Shown piece by piece: positions 1 to 10,606 of a stretch of DNA of 64,000 bases. Each line of letters begins with the position of its first letter. The stretch's first letter is position 1. The DNA is from Apostichopus japonicus (taxonomy: Eukaryota; Echinodermata; Holothuroidea; Aspidochirotida; Stichopodidae), in contig NC_092567.1 in the NCBI RefSeq assembly GCF_037975245.1, forward strand, positions 8,184,714 to 8,248,713, read 5' to 3'. The translations under genes and the position numbers were made by a program. The notes under the pieces are model-generated. The model was not told the DNA's origin. It saw only the letters and a program-made list of their open reading frames with translations, and searched no databases.

Positions 1-270
1 GCACCTCTGAATTTTAAGTATTCAAGAACACAAATATAGCCCTTAATTTTTCAAATTTATTTCAAACTGTTATCATTGTTGATAAACTTTGTTTTTTTCT
101 CAAACAAATGTGTACAACTCTCTAACGTTGCAATAAACTATGTCTGCCAAGAATTAGCATAAGGCAAGGAAAAAAAACTGCTCAGAAATATGCCAAAGGC
201 CCAAAACAAATTTCATAAATAGGTTAGCTGAGCCTCCACAGTGTTGCTGCATGATTTTTTTTTTTTTTGG

Positions 271-655
271 GACTATAACATATTAAGACTAAATGCTGGC
301 TAATTATTGCTCATATTTTAACTACTGTCATATTTCAAGGAGAGGGGAAATACCCCCTCAATTTCCCTACCCCTTACGGACTCTCATAGTTTCTCGGACT
401 ATAACATATTAAGACTAAAATGCTGACTAATTATTGCTCATATTTTGACTAATGTCATATTCCAAGGGAGTGGGGGCAATACCCCCTCAATCCTCCCACC
501 CTTTACGGACTCTCATAGTTTCTTGGAGTATAAAATATTAACACTAAAGTGCTGACCAATTATTGTTCATATTTTGAATAATGTCATATTCCAAGGGGAG
601 GGGAAATACTCCCATATATCCCCCACCCCTTGCGGACTCTCATAGTTTCTCTGAT
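271..655. repeat. Tandem repeat, three copies of about 126-130 bp
   Basis: Three head-to-tail copies begin at about 271, 397 and 527. Each starts with a GACTATAACATATTAAGAC-like segment, continues through TGCTCATATTTTGA and ends in a purine-rich then C-rich stretch before CTCATAGTTTCT. Copies one and two are closest; the third is more diverged. No gene function is apparent. Confidence 0.85.
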
Positions 656-676
656 ACTACATATCTAATTACTCAC

Positions 677-838
677 ATATGTTGTAGGCCTGCTTTCTGT
701 CGTTTGGTTGTAATGACTAGTGGTTACGTCAACGGTATGTTCGTCTTGCTCATCATCATCACCACCACCATCATCATCACCGCCACCACCACCATCACCA
801 TCACCATCATCACCACCATCATCCTCATCAACAGAGGT
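677..838 (-). CDS. Candidate acidic exon (162 nt), minus strand
   Basis: On the minus strand a pyrimidine-rich stretch ending in CAG (841-839) is followed by 162 nt that are open only in phase 0, then a strong donor GTGAGT (676-671). The 54 codons start TSVDEDD, run through a glycine/aspartate stretch encoded by a GAT/GGT microsatellite, and end in a non-repetitive serine/threonine-rich part (EHTVDVTTSHYNQ, ending TTY). The length is a multiple of three, as for the neighbouring candidates at 1785 and 3531. An acidic exon of this kind would suit a cytoplasmic or nuclear disordered tail. The repeat core could also be a plain microsatellite that happens to lie between splice-like sites. I do not recognise a gene. 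Confidence 0.42.
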
Positions 839-1784
839 CTGTGTAACAGATGTAGAAAAAACAAACATTTAGTTTAAGTTTAATATACAGCTCCTTAATA
901 GTCCCCATGTCGAGGCTCATCAATGTAAGTTTTAAATGGATGTACAGATCATTATGTGAGTTCCTCAGATGCAATCCAAAACGCAATGGGAAAAACATAC
1001 CATTGTCAATGGGGAAAATATTCCATTGTCAATGGGGAAAATTTACCATTGTCAAGGACAAATGTTATTGGATGCCATCCAAGGGTGCTCGTTTGATTAT
1101 ATAATGTAAAAATGACCGGTTTTTGTTGCGTTATCAATATTTATATACAAATAACCTTACCGAGGAGTCGACGTCATAATTCATATAAACTTAACAGAGG
1201 ATTCCAGAGATTTAGCTCATTTTACAGGTGAATATATAGAACACATCAATATCATTAAAGTAAAATAAACAATCATTTTCTTTTTGTTAGTGGATTGTAA
1301 CATATTAAGACAATACTTCTGTCTACAGTCACCATTTAATTAATTCTCACACATAATCGCATCGATTTATTGTTATTCTTAGCTCACTTTTGAAGAAATT
1401 CTTCTTTCTATTTTAAGTGAAATATACAGACATCAGCTTGTTTGCAATTCAAGAGACAAGCGATCAGTGAGAACAACATTCTATGTACTCAACAATCGTA
1501 GGTTAATATGTGGTTATATACATATAATGAGGAACATTGAATGTAAATTATCAACAATTAACACGAAATCTCAGACAATTCCATGTTTACATATATTTGT
1601 ATTTATGTTGATCTTGTAGATTTGACGAGCTTTATTGTCAACTGTCCTCCATAGATGACCTATTGTACTCATGTTGTATATAACTAACTGTAACTAACTA
1701 ACTCACGAAGATAAGCTGTTGTTTGCTTGTTGAATATAATTTAGTATGAGGACAAATTTAAAACGAAATAGTCGATATTCTTAC

Positions 1785-1829
1785 TTCTTCATCCATATCA
1801 TCTTCCGATGAACTAGGTTTGATGTACCC
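1785..1829 (-). CDS. Candidate micro-exon (45 nt) with GYIKP motif
   Basis: Minus-strand exon candidate bounded by a very good acceptor (CTTTCTTGCAG, ending at 1830) and the donor GTAAGA (1784-1779). In phase 0 it encodes GYIKPSSSEDDMDEE, an acidic peptide with a tyrosine in a YxxP context. Phase 1 has a stop; phase 2 is open but less protein-like. Exact divisibility by three means inclusion or skipping keeps the frame. It would join naturally to the acidic candidate exon at 677-838, also phase 0. The surrounding several kilobases hold no other coding signal. Confidence 0.5.
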
Positions 1830-3530
1830 CTGCAAGAAAGGGAAAGAAATGATCATACATAACTTCATAAAACAAAGGAAATCCTTATTAAAATGGGCTA
1901 TATGCCTTTATCTATCTGCCTGTTATTCCTGTTCGCAGATTTCTGGATAGTTTCCTTTTACCTTGCAGCTGTCCTCTGGTCAGATTGAAAACACACTAAA
2001 ACACAGAATCTTTTGATAATTAAAATGTATTAAGAGCCAGTACTCCACGTACATCGAAAATACTAATAACACAGAAACTGTTGAAAATAAAATATTTATT
2101 TGGAGGAAGGAACAAAGACCAATCATTTATAACGAACTTCCTACATTTTAAAGTTACAAACATTATTGCACGATAAGAACAAATTCATATGTCGTGAATT
2201 TCGTTTCCTCCAAATACAAAGAACCAAATATGTAAACTTGCAGACATGCGTTAACTTCTTCAATGATGTCAAGCAAATTCAACTCACGTTAAAGTATTCT
2301 TAAATTGATGATAAGTTTAATTCTAAAAAGGGCCCTCTTATTGTTAATTTTGTTAGAATTTTGAAAGCCATGGTAGTGACTTTTGTAACATGAATCAAAC
2401 GGTCCCACGGGAGTCGCATATTTAATATAAAAAAAAAAACCATGATCGATGTGTATATTTATATTATGATGTCTATTCTGAAAGAACTGAATGATGTTTC
2501 ATGAAACAAGAATTACATACTTTTACTTCTTACTATATTGTTAGTTTCTCTGTACAGTAATCATTACAGCGATTCTTAATAAAAAACGTGAAAAAAAGCC
2601 GATGTAGCCTATATGAAAATATTGTAACATTTTTGACGGTTTGATGACGTTAATTTAATAGACGGCCGTGTGGGGAGTAGGGGGGGGGAATAAACATCTT
2701 CTTCCAACTTTGGTTATATATGCTAGATCATTTAGTCGGACGAATCCTCACTCACTCGGCGTAAAAACAATGGAAATACAACCTGCTCTTTTTCTGCCTT
2801 TGAACAGAAATACTTCATCACGTCAACTCATCCATCTTCTGCATGGTGACTACACAAACCCAGTATTCGATATTACCACTACGTCCAAACAATCCTAGCT
2901 GTACGTGTGAGCTAACTAAAAATTAAAAGGGCCTCAGTCATTTAAGTAGAACATGCCTTGAAAACAGCTCTTAAGATAATTCTGGAAAAAAGAAGCCATA
3001 ATTCAATACTAAACATTCATGAGAGCATTTTTTTGTTAGCTGGATTAGTCAGTAGTCATTATATATAATGACACAAATTTAAATAAACAGAAAGAAAAAA
3101 TAACCTTCTGATTTGGTGTTACATGCGCCATCTGTTTGTAAATGTGTTTAGGCAACATGTTTAGGATTAATTAATGTTTAGTTAAATAGTTCAAACTGAA
3201 GTACTGTGTATTTGAATATAATAGAATGATGCTTTTTATTTTAATTTTTCGAGTATTATATTTGCTGGTTAATATTTTTAAAAAAGTGGCCGATTACATG
3301 GTTAAATACTAACAGTATCAGGTTGTGCTAGAAATCAATCCATTTTTAGACAATAATCTTCTCTTAATTACATGTATTTCTCTCCGCTCTGTAATGACAC
3401 GTCAGAATTGATTAAGCATATTGCCCAATTATTGTGTTTATACTTTTGAAACGTAGGTTTAACTTTATTAAATACCTACGCCGTTGCTATAATGTCAGTT
3501 TTGTCTGGAGAGACCCTCATTGTAACTTAC

Positions 3531-3554
3531 CTGATGCACGTGATCCATCCGATA
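3531..3554 (-). CDS. Candidate micro-exon (24 nt)
   Basis: The minus strand reads acceptor AATGTTTTAG, then 24 nt, then the perfect donor GTAAGT (3530-3525). In phase 0 it encodes YRMDHVHQ; all three phases are open because it is so short. The acceptor lies after an A/T-rich rather than pyrimidine-rich tract, which weakens it. It is kept because it fits the series of frame-neutral short exon candidates on this strand (15, 24, 36, 45 and 48 nt). It may equally be a chance pairing of splice-like sites. Confidence 0.33.
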
Positions 3555-4478
3555 CTAAAACATTATTTTTTTATATTTTTTCTAGTTTCCTTATATTTTA
3601 TATAACAACAGCTTAGTATGCTCACATTCCACAGGGAATGGTTCTACTCTGATTTAGTCATTTTATATCACAGCGGACGCTCTCGTATCACAATGAATAA
3701 TAATCATGATGGTATAACCCAACGGACACCCTCACAACCCAGTTAATCATCTTACTCCTAGACTCACTCATACTCACATTACCAACAGAGCCGACCAGTT
3801 TATCTCTTCAATGTCAATATTTAATGTGTTCCTGTTTGACGGGTATTTGATAATGCTTATATGCAAACGTTATTGCATCGTTTTCCAAATATCTGTGAGA
3901 AGCTTAGCTCCTCTTAAACTAGTCCCACCCCTCCCCGACCCAGAGAGTGACCCTAAATCTTTATATTATCAAAGATTACTGGAGCAGAGAAGATGTGAAA
4001 ATTGAGTATATACTTTTAGAGTTAGCCTTTGCTGTGTATAGAGAAAATGGTTACACCTTTCCTATTACAGTTAACCTTGCCTGGACAGCTGCAATTTTAA
4101 AAGTTAAACTTCAATTTCGTGTGAGACTTTAACACTTCATAACATCGGAATAACCTTGTAGTATTTAAAGGTCTATTCGTTTCTTTGTTGAGCATTTATT
4201 TGACATTGTGTGCGTGAGGAAGATTATTTAGGCCGCATCTAAACTTGTTATTGAGAACAGTGCTATCACCATTACGAGATATAAACGTGTAACTGGCCTA
4301 TCTCAATTCCCTGTTCCAGTTCGATACACGACAATTATAAATCTTCCCCCTGATGAGAAACAAAGTTTAATACTCTTTTGTCTTATTTCTTTGTTCAACA
4401 TTAATTAATAGATCTTTTTGTCTGTTATTAGCAGTATCGTTACTAATTAACAGGAACATGAATCTATTTATCTCTTAC

Positions 4479-4514
4479 CTCTTCTCCTGGTAGATTGCCC
4501 CATTCGTCACAGGT
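4479..4514 (-). CDS. Candidate micro-exon (36 nt)
   Basis: The minus strand has a pyrimidine tract and acceptor (TTTTTTTCCTTTCAG, ending at 4515) and the donor GTAAGA (4478-4473) around 36 nt of about 53 percent GC in AT-rich surroundings. Phase 0 gives TCDEWGNLPGEE; phase 2 gives a readable peptide containing GAIYQEK; phase 1 meets TGA at 4509-4507. If the candidate exons at 13787, 10559 and 9547 are joined directly in phase 1, this exon would supply the stop codon of that transcript. If the tail is read in phase 0, it is an internal frame-neutral exon. Confidence 0.48.
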
Positions 4515-5419
4515 CTGAAAGGAAAAAAATATTATATTCATGAGTTTTGAACATGAATTTCAAGAATGATAAATCTTCACAATTATCACATTAAACTATT
4601 CCTGGCAGGTAAACACACATCTGTGTTAAACACTAAAGTCAATATAGGAGACAGACTCGTCACTGTAAGATGCACGGACTTAATAACAAGAATACAAACA
4701 CCAGCTTTACAGGGAAGACATAGTTAGTTTTAAACCCGTCATCAAGCACTGAGTGTTGTCATCAAACAATGAGTGACGTCATCAAACACTGAGTGACGTC
4801 ATAATTATGAATTTCTCACTGAGATGGTCAGATGGATACCATTAGACGAGAAGATGACGAGGAGGGAAAAGAGGGCAGTATTCAAAAATAGACTACAGAA
4901 CATCGTTGTTGGATCGATGTAATGGCAAAAAATAAAGCAAATAATTGAGTAGCTCCTCCCCCTTTCGTCTTATATATTCTGTTCCTATCGTATTGTTGAT
5001 CGTGTATAGATATCCGTGAACGTTTGGGAAATATAGTTGTATGATGAACACATAAAATAAGAGACACAAAGTGAGAAATAATTAATAGACTAGTCTAGAG
5101 CCTTGATCATTGAAAAATATCATGAAATATAATAAACCTTGTACAGATTTTTTCTTTCTTAATTTACCGTGTGTGTGTATGTTTATTTGGAAGTTTTTAC
5201 ATGCGTACATAATCAGCTTTCCAATAGTTAACTCTCTCTGTTCAACGTTAGGCAAGGAACATTTAGAACAAGAAGGAACGGTCTGTGCATTGAGGAATAT
5301 TTAGAGTGGGTTTATGTAACCGATACGCCCTGTGTGTCTATAAGACTAGTATAGGCAGCAACCGTATGAGCTCGTTATTGCTGTGTCTCTATGTATTAAT
5401 TAGCTGGACTCGGACTTGG
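4515..5419. other. No gene seen; short GTGACGTCATCAAACACTGA repeats
   Basis: AT-rich sequence with a small cluster at about 4736-4802 where a segment containing GTCATCAAACACTGAGTGACGTCA recurs in tandem, giving cAMP-response-element-like TGACGTCA sites. No coding signal is supported. Confidence 0.4.
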
Positions 5420-6206
5420 TTTGTTATTTTTACCATACCTCATGTTATTTGTACTATAACTCATGTTATGTTTACCAAACCTCATGTTATTTCTACCATA
5501 CCTCATGTTATTTATACCATACCTCATGTTATTTGTACCATACCTCATGTTAATTGTACCATACCGCATGTTTATATTGTACCATACCTCATGTTATTTG
5601 TACCATACCTCATGTTATTGGTACCATACCTCATGTTAGTATTTTACCATACCTCATGTAATTTGTACAATACGTCATGTTATTTGTAATATACCTCATG
5701 TTATTGGTACCATACCTCATGTTATTGGTACCATACCTCATGTTATTTGTACCATACCTCGTGTTACTTGTACCATATCTCACCTTTTTGTACCATATAT
5801 CATGTTATTTGTACCATACCTCATGTTATTTGTATTATAACTCATGTTATGTGTACCAAACCTCATGTTATTTATACCATACCTCAAGCTATTTATACCA
5901 TACCTCATGTTATTTGTACCATACCTCATGTTATTTGTATTATAACTCATGTTATGTGTACCAAACCTCATGTTATTTATACCATACCTCAAGCTATATA
6001 TACCATACCTCATGTTATTTCTACCATACCTCATGTTATTTCTACCAAACCTCATGTTATTTATACCATACCTCAAGCTATTTATACCATACCTCATGTT
6101 ATTTGTACCATACCTCATGTTATTTGTACCATACCTCGTGTTACTTGTACCATATCTCATCTTTTTTGTACCATATCTCATGTTATTTGTATCAAACCTC
6201 GTCACA
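5420..6206. repeat. 21-bp minisatellite with 105-bp higher-order period
   Basis: About 37 copies of a 21-bp unit whose core is TACCATACCTCATGTTATTTG. Because 21 is a multiple of three and the unit lacks stops, several frames on both strands stay open for hundreds of bases and would encode seven-residue periodic peptides (YLYHTSC and NNMRYGT types). I regard these as artefacts. A variant containing TATTATAACTCATG recurs at 5831 and 5936, exactly 105 bp apart, so blocks of five units have been duplicated. An earlier related variant lies at about 5452. Confidence 0.95.
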
Positions 6207-7579
6207 AGTGTGCTATATACGTTGTAATATACAATTCAAACATCCTGGACAATTAAGTCCTTGTCGTTTTACAAATGAACATTTAAAAAAAAATATATAT
6301 AATTATCGTTACTTCAGTTCGGGACCTAGTCCTCCCCTTAGGATCATGATAAATTGGTGATGACAACTTTTTTATATCCTCAAAGGGATTTCTAACGTAA
6401 ACTGTGAGCCTGGCAGGTAGTAGACACTTGACAACATGTATTATTGCGTCCGTTTCAAGAGTGTCGGGAAATGAAGATCATATCCTAGATTAACACTCTG
6501 ACCTACCGTGACCTGTATCACCTACTAATGTCTCATAGCTCACTGATATTTATCAGTTTCAAACAAATGCATGAAAAAAATCAACTGAATATTTATGTCA
6601 ATATCTTAAAGTAAGAAAATCACCATGACTAGCTATGCATACTGTAGCATTTTCATTCATGCAACCGAACATGTTTTAGTCCGTAGCGACTGCAACAGAA
6701 TACGGTACCTATAGCAATATACTATATGACTATGTGCTATGTCTGTTATACCAAACAGTCGTATCTGTAAATCAGCTTAGTCTGTATTTCAGACAAATCT
6801 CTATTACGACATCGTCAAAGGTGATGTGTCAGTTCTATATGCTAAACACCCACTGTATCATGCACTTAATGGTATTTTAGTTAAAGCCAATAGAAATTTA
6901 GACGATCCTAATGTCTTGTCAAATATGAAATAAAACCATTCAGAAATTATTTTCTTTGCTTTGCTGTAAAGTTTATAAAGTGTATATTCAATTAGAATCA
7001 CTTGAACTCTTTGTGTTAATTATTTTTAGAAATATAAGTTTTCAAGTATTTATTAACCTTTTACTTTCTTATCTTTACGTTCATATTGATGTACATATGT
7101 TTATATTTCTAAGCCTTTGGTTCTCATGTTTAAATTTTTATATTTATACTGGTGAAAACGGAAATGAAATGGAAATCATATCAGGCGTTTGAATGGATAT
7201 GAGTTAGATATTTCTTACGGAGCTCCTAATGTACATGTTATTTGTTCACAGTATAGCAGTCAGGTTTCACATGAGTTTAAGCATCTATGAAAGTGAAAGC
7301 ATTTGAGTGCTATTTGATGGCGATTAGGTTGATACTGTAAATGAAACCAGCTATGGTAAACGAATCATCCAGCTTCTCCAAATGAGAATCTACTGTTCAT
7401 CTAAGATACTTTTAGCAAGATGCAGAAAGCAATATACAAAAAAAGCTTTGATTATTTATATCCGTGACTCAGTATCTTGGAAACATTTAAATTCATGTGG
7501 GTATTCTTTTTCAACATTGTGTTAGTATACAGCGTCACAAAATTCGTGTCTAGTTCTCTGATTAGCATGGTATAAACAA
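6207..7579. other. No gene seen
   Basis: AT-rich sequence. The open stretch at about 6956-7192 is rich in Phe, Leu, Ile and Tyr simply because the DNA is T-rich, so I do not call it a gene. Confidence 0.5.
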
Positions 7580-8020
7580 CAGCGACGTAGTCAGGAATTT
7601 CAAGGGGGAGCACATTTTGCAATTGATTGGGGGAGGGGTCTAAGGGGAGTGGGTGTCCTCCTGTATGAGATTTTTTGGAACAATTGCAGGTCCTTAGATG
7701 CGATCTGACGCAATCCTTTGCCAGTTTCATCATTATCATATGATATCATATTATAATAAATAATGAATAAACACCATATTAAAGTGCTGTTATCATGGTA
7801 TAATACATGCTCAAGAGCACTGTACAAAAGAACCAATACCTGGAATATCAAATTACCAAACTCAAAAAACCTAACAGTAATAATAACATAAAAAAACGTA
7901 AAAATGATATAAGACAGGGTTAAAAAACCACAATAAAGAACATACAAATATTTTATACATACAAATGTGCACAGTAATGCTTCCCCCTTCGCCCCCCCCC
8001 CCCCCTTGGCTACGCGCCTG
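7580..8020. mobile_element. hAT-like short element remnant enclosing a LINE 3' tail
   Basis: The left edge reads CAGCGACGTAGTCAGG and the right edge, after a run of 14 C, reads TTGGCTACGCGCCTG, an imperfect inverted repeat of the same family as the elements near 35-42 kb. The left 150 bp (purine-rich, then GGTGTCCTCCTGTATGAG, then a segment matching the element starting at 39828) is element sequence. The centre (about 7735-7900) looks like the 3' end of a minus-strand LINE. The nesting order cannot be settled from one copy. Confidence 0.55.
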
Positions 8021-8047
8021 GATTAATGCCCATACTCAAGCCTAAAT

Positions 8048-8340
8048 TATAAGTTTTCAAAGCTTCTTAAAAGTGTCAATAGATGCGACATTTCTCAAGT
8101 GATGAGGGAAAGAATTCCAGAGTATAGGACCTGCTGCACTGAACGAACAATCTCCATATGTGACTTTGTTAGCACGAGAAAAGAATAGAGAAAAATGACT
8201 TTGGGAACTGTATGCCCTAGCTGGAGAAGTAGCGTTCGCCAAATCAGTCATATAACTCATTTTGTTTCCTGTTTGAATTCTTATGCATGTTCTTTTACAT
8301 ATTGTATCAGAAAGACAAATATAGTGCTCTTTTACAAATT
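8048..8340 (-). pseudogene. LINE reverse-transcriptase C-terminal remnant (CR1/L2 type)
   Basis: The minus-strand open stretch at 8057-8260 encodes a peptide containing FSRANKVTYGDCSFSAAGP, then LWNSFPHHLRN and IDTFKKL. This is the signature C-terminus of CR1/L2-group LINE polyproteins, where a WNSLP motif precedes the end. A further matching stretch upstream to about 8340 contains an EHYICLSDT-like peptide. The rest of the polymerase and the endonuclease are missing, so it is a 5'-truncated dead copy. Its 3' tail is probably the segment at 7735-7900, separated by the short element that ends at 8020. Confidence 0.75.
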
Positions 8341-9546
8341 TTCCTAGTAGGATGATACTGTCTGAACTTTAATACATTTGACAAACTTAACTGATGGACA
8401 ATATAAACTTTGACATTTTGTTAGACAGCCAAATGTGCAGTCGACGTCGTTGTGCATACGGTTCGTGACACTCCATCAAGTGCGGTTAGGTATGCGATTT
8501 GTATTTTATTACGCAGTGGCCAACTGTAGGCTATAGGCTAAATTTAACTAATTGCTTAACGGAATTAACGGAGCTGACGAGTATTCAAGATTAAAAGAGC
8601 ACTGACAAAATACCATGCTAAAAAACAACCGTTTATACTCTTTTTTTCGACATTGAAAGGGGGGAACATTCGCTGCCCCTGCCCCCCCCCCCCCACCCCT
8701 GGCTACGTCCCTGATCTGTATGTGGGTCATTTTTATTCATACATAATCTCACAGGAATTAGCTACTGAGCGATATCCTAATAATCTAGATTTTACCATTT
8801 TACTTCGTTTTCTATAGTTCGAGGTGCAGATTAATAAAATCCGTATTCTCTGCCAATGCTATGTATATGTCAGAATGCATTGGTCGCCGTACTTGTATAT
8901 CTTGTCGTAAACATATTAGCCCGGACGGGTTGTCAATAGCACGTTCTTTCGTTACGAACTAGCAGGACTAACTAACATGGTGATTTCATCAGCTGATTCC
9001 CAGTTACAAATATATTTCTACACAGCCCATCTGTATTCTATTAACTACTGTGAAAATTGGCTATAAGTTTTACCAGGCTACCCAGCCCACCGGCCCATCG
9101 GGCCACCGGCCAACCGAGCATTGCCCAAATGCCCGTGTGGCCAGTCCGCCACTGTATGTACTTGAGGAGAATTGTTATAATTATAAAGTAGTTGTTTGAG
9201 TAAGTAATGACACACACGGGGCTACATTCAGGGTCAGAAGGAAGCAAATTGGACCTGAATTTTGCAGTAGAAGCAAGGGGAAGGGATCTGGAAGTCATGT
9301 TGTATTAATCATTTTATATTTCATACAGACTACAACTCCCCCCCCCCCCACCAACCCCAGCCCACACCAACTAGATACTATTAATATCTATGTTGCTTAT
9401 TAAAGATTAAAATGCTGACAGCAGTCATGTACATTTAACCGGCAAATGTTATCACGATATTGATTTTAATAATTAATGTGAATGAAGGACAGAGGGCGGA
9501 CTTGCATTATCATTAATCGCTGCCATAGAGGTGAATTATCTCTTAC
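8341..9546. other. No gene; fragments of short elements and homopolymer C runs
   Basis: A C run near 8680 followed by CCTGGCTACGTCCCTG (to about 8713) is the end of another CAGG-type short element. A locally GC-rich patch, CGGCCCATCGGGCCACCGGCC (about 9081-9101), contains nested GGCC sites. A second C run lies near 9338. Nothing else was recognised. Confidence 0.5.
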
Positions 9547-9561
9547 CTGCCATCGACCGGT
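9547..9561 (-). CDS. Candidate micro-exon (15 nt)
   Basis: The minus strand shows the acceptor AAATTTGCAG, then 15 nt ACCGGTCGATGGCAG, then the donor GTAAGA (9546-9541). The insert is GC-rich against AT-rich flanks. Phase 0 reads TGRWQ and phase 1 reads (D)RSMA. Fifteen nucleotides is within the known size range of animal micro-exons, but a match this short can easily be chance. It is listed because it falls in line with the other minus-strand, frame-neutral candidates. Confidence 0.33.
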
Positions 9562-10558
9562 CTGCAAATTTAGACGACGACAATGTTTGCTATAATTCCA
9601 AACTGTTGAATAAAATGAAAGAGACCAACGTAAAGTGTAAGGGCATAATTAATCTTTAATGGTCTGGATTGAAATGATAAACATTTTATTAACCGGATTT
9701 ACGTTGGCTCTTATTAATCTAAATGATTCCTTAATTTTGATCTTATCAGTTTATTATCATAATCATCTCAGTACAGTATTATCATTATCATCTCAGTACA
9801 GTATAGCTGATAATTTTACAATCCTTATATCTCAGTAAGATTACCGATTAGTTTACTATCATTATCATCTCGGTCTTATACCTGATCAGTTTACAACTAT
9901 TATCCTCTTAGTTATAAAACCAATCAGGTTAGGATTGTTATCATCTCATAAATATATCTGATCTATTATACACTTAGATCAAGAATAATAATCCAAGAGA
10001 CAATGAACTGATCAGAGAACACCCGACACAACTGACGTCGTCAAGAACCATTATTAAACTGTTTGAATATTTTTGGTAAATGAAAAAAAAACGGATTTTG
10101 TTTAATAGCAAATTCAAAGTTAAAAGATGTATATGTGTCACGTCCGTCCCGGTCCCAATAAGGCTTATTTCGATGATATGGTCCAAAAGAGATATTTAAT
10201 TCATATCTTGCAATTTCTTCTCCTGGGTAAAAAACTGAATTATTCAGATGAATCCTACAATAGGTGATAACAATAAATGTTAGCCTGCCATACATGCACG
10301 GAGATATTATACAGCTGGCTTATAGAACTCGCCAGACACGAGGTAAAAGACATGACAATTTTACCTAATCACAACTTTATGTTAATGTCACATGCCATTA
10401 AGAGCCAGTCAGAATCATACATGATTTAATTCCTGAAAATCACTTACTTATGAGAAATTTAACAGAGAATTTATAAATGTCATACATTAATATACATAGG
10501 TGTTCAAGGGGTCACGAAACTTTAAGTGCTTGACACAACAGTAAAAGTATAAACATAC
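9562..10558. other. Unexplained open segment; no supported gene
   Basis: On the minus strand, 10041-10295 is open and contains a peptide with YPGEEIARYELN and GPYHRNKPYWDRDGRD, which looks more protein-like than background. A good acceptor (TTTTTTACCCAG) lies just inside it, but I find no matching donor. The core CCAGGAGAAGA resembles the micro-exon at 4479-4514 (CCAGGAGAAGAG), so it could be a decayed duplicate. Short near-repeats around CATCTCAGTACAGTAT occur at about 9764-9805. Confidence 0.35.
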
Positions 10559-10606
10559 CATTTTCATAACCACGTAGCCAGTCTCCATGGAAGAGGACTG
10601 CTGGAT
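10559..10606 (-). CDS. Candidate micro-exon (48 nt) with YVVM motif
   Basis: Minus-strand segment between the acceptor AATGCTCTTAG (ending 10607) and the donor GTATGT (10558-10553). In phase 0 it encodes IQQSSSMETGYVVMKM, which contains YVVM, a YxxM motif of the kind that binds PI3-kinase SH2 domains when phosphorylated. In phase 1 it encodes (D)PAVLFHGDWLRGYEN, also open and plausible. Phase 1 is what direct joining to the exon at 13787-13863 would require; phase 0 would need one more unseen exon between them. The length is a multiple of three. About 48 percent GC against roughly one third in the flanks. Confidence 0.48.

Larger units (their letters stand above)
839..4478. other. Mostly non-coding AT-rich sequence around exon candidates
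   Basis: Apart from the exon candidates at 1785-1829 and 3531-3554, I see only AT-rich sequence. It includes three near-identical short segments of the form CATTGTCAATGGGGAAAA at about 995-1050 and a G run near 2680. No long open frame looks like protein. This is compatible with introns of a minus-strand gene. Confidence 0.5.

Noticed and set aside
5306-6360. Long open frames in several frames
   Set aside because: Product of the 21-bp minisatellite, not a gene.
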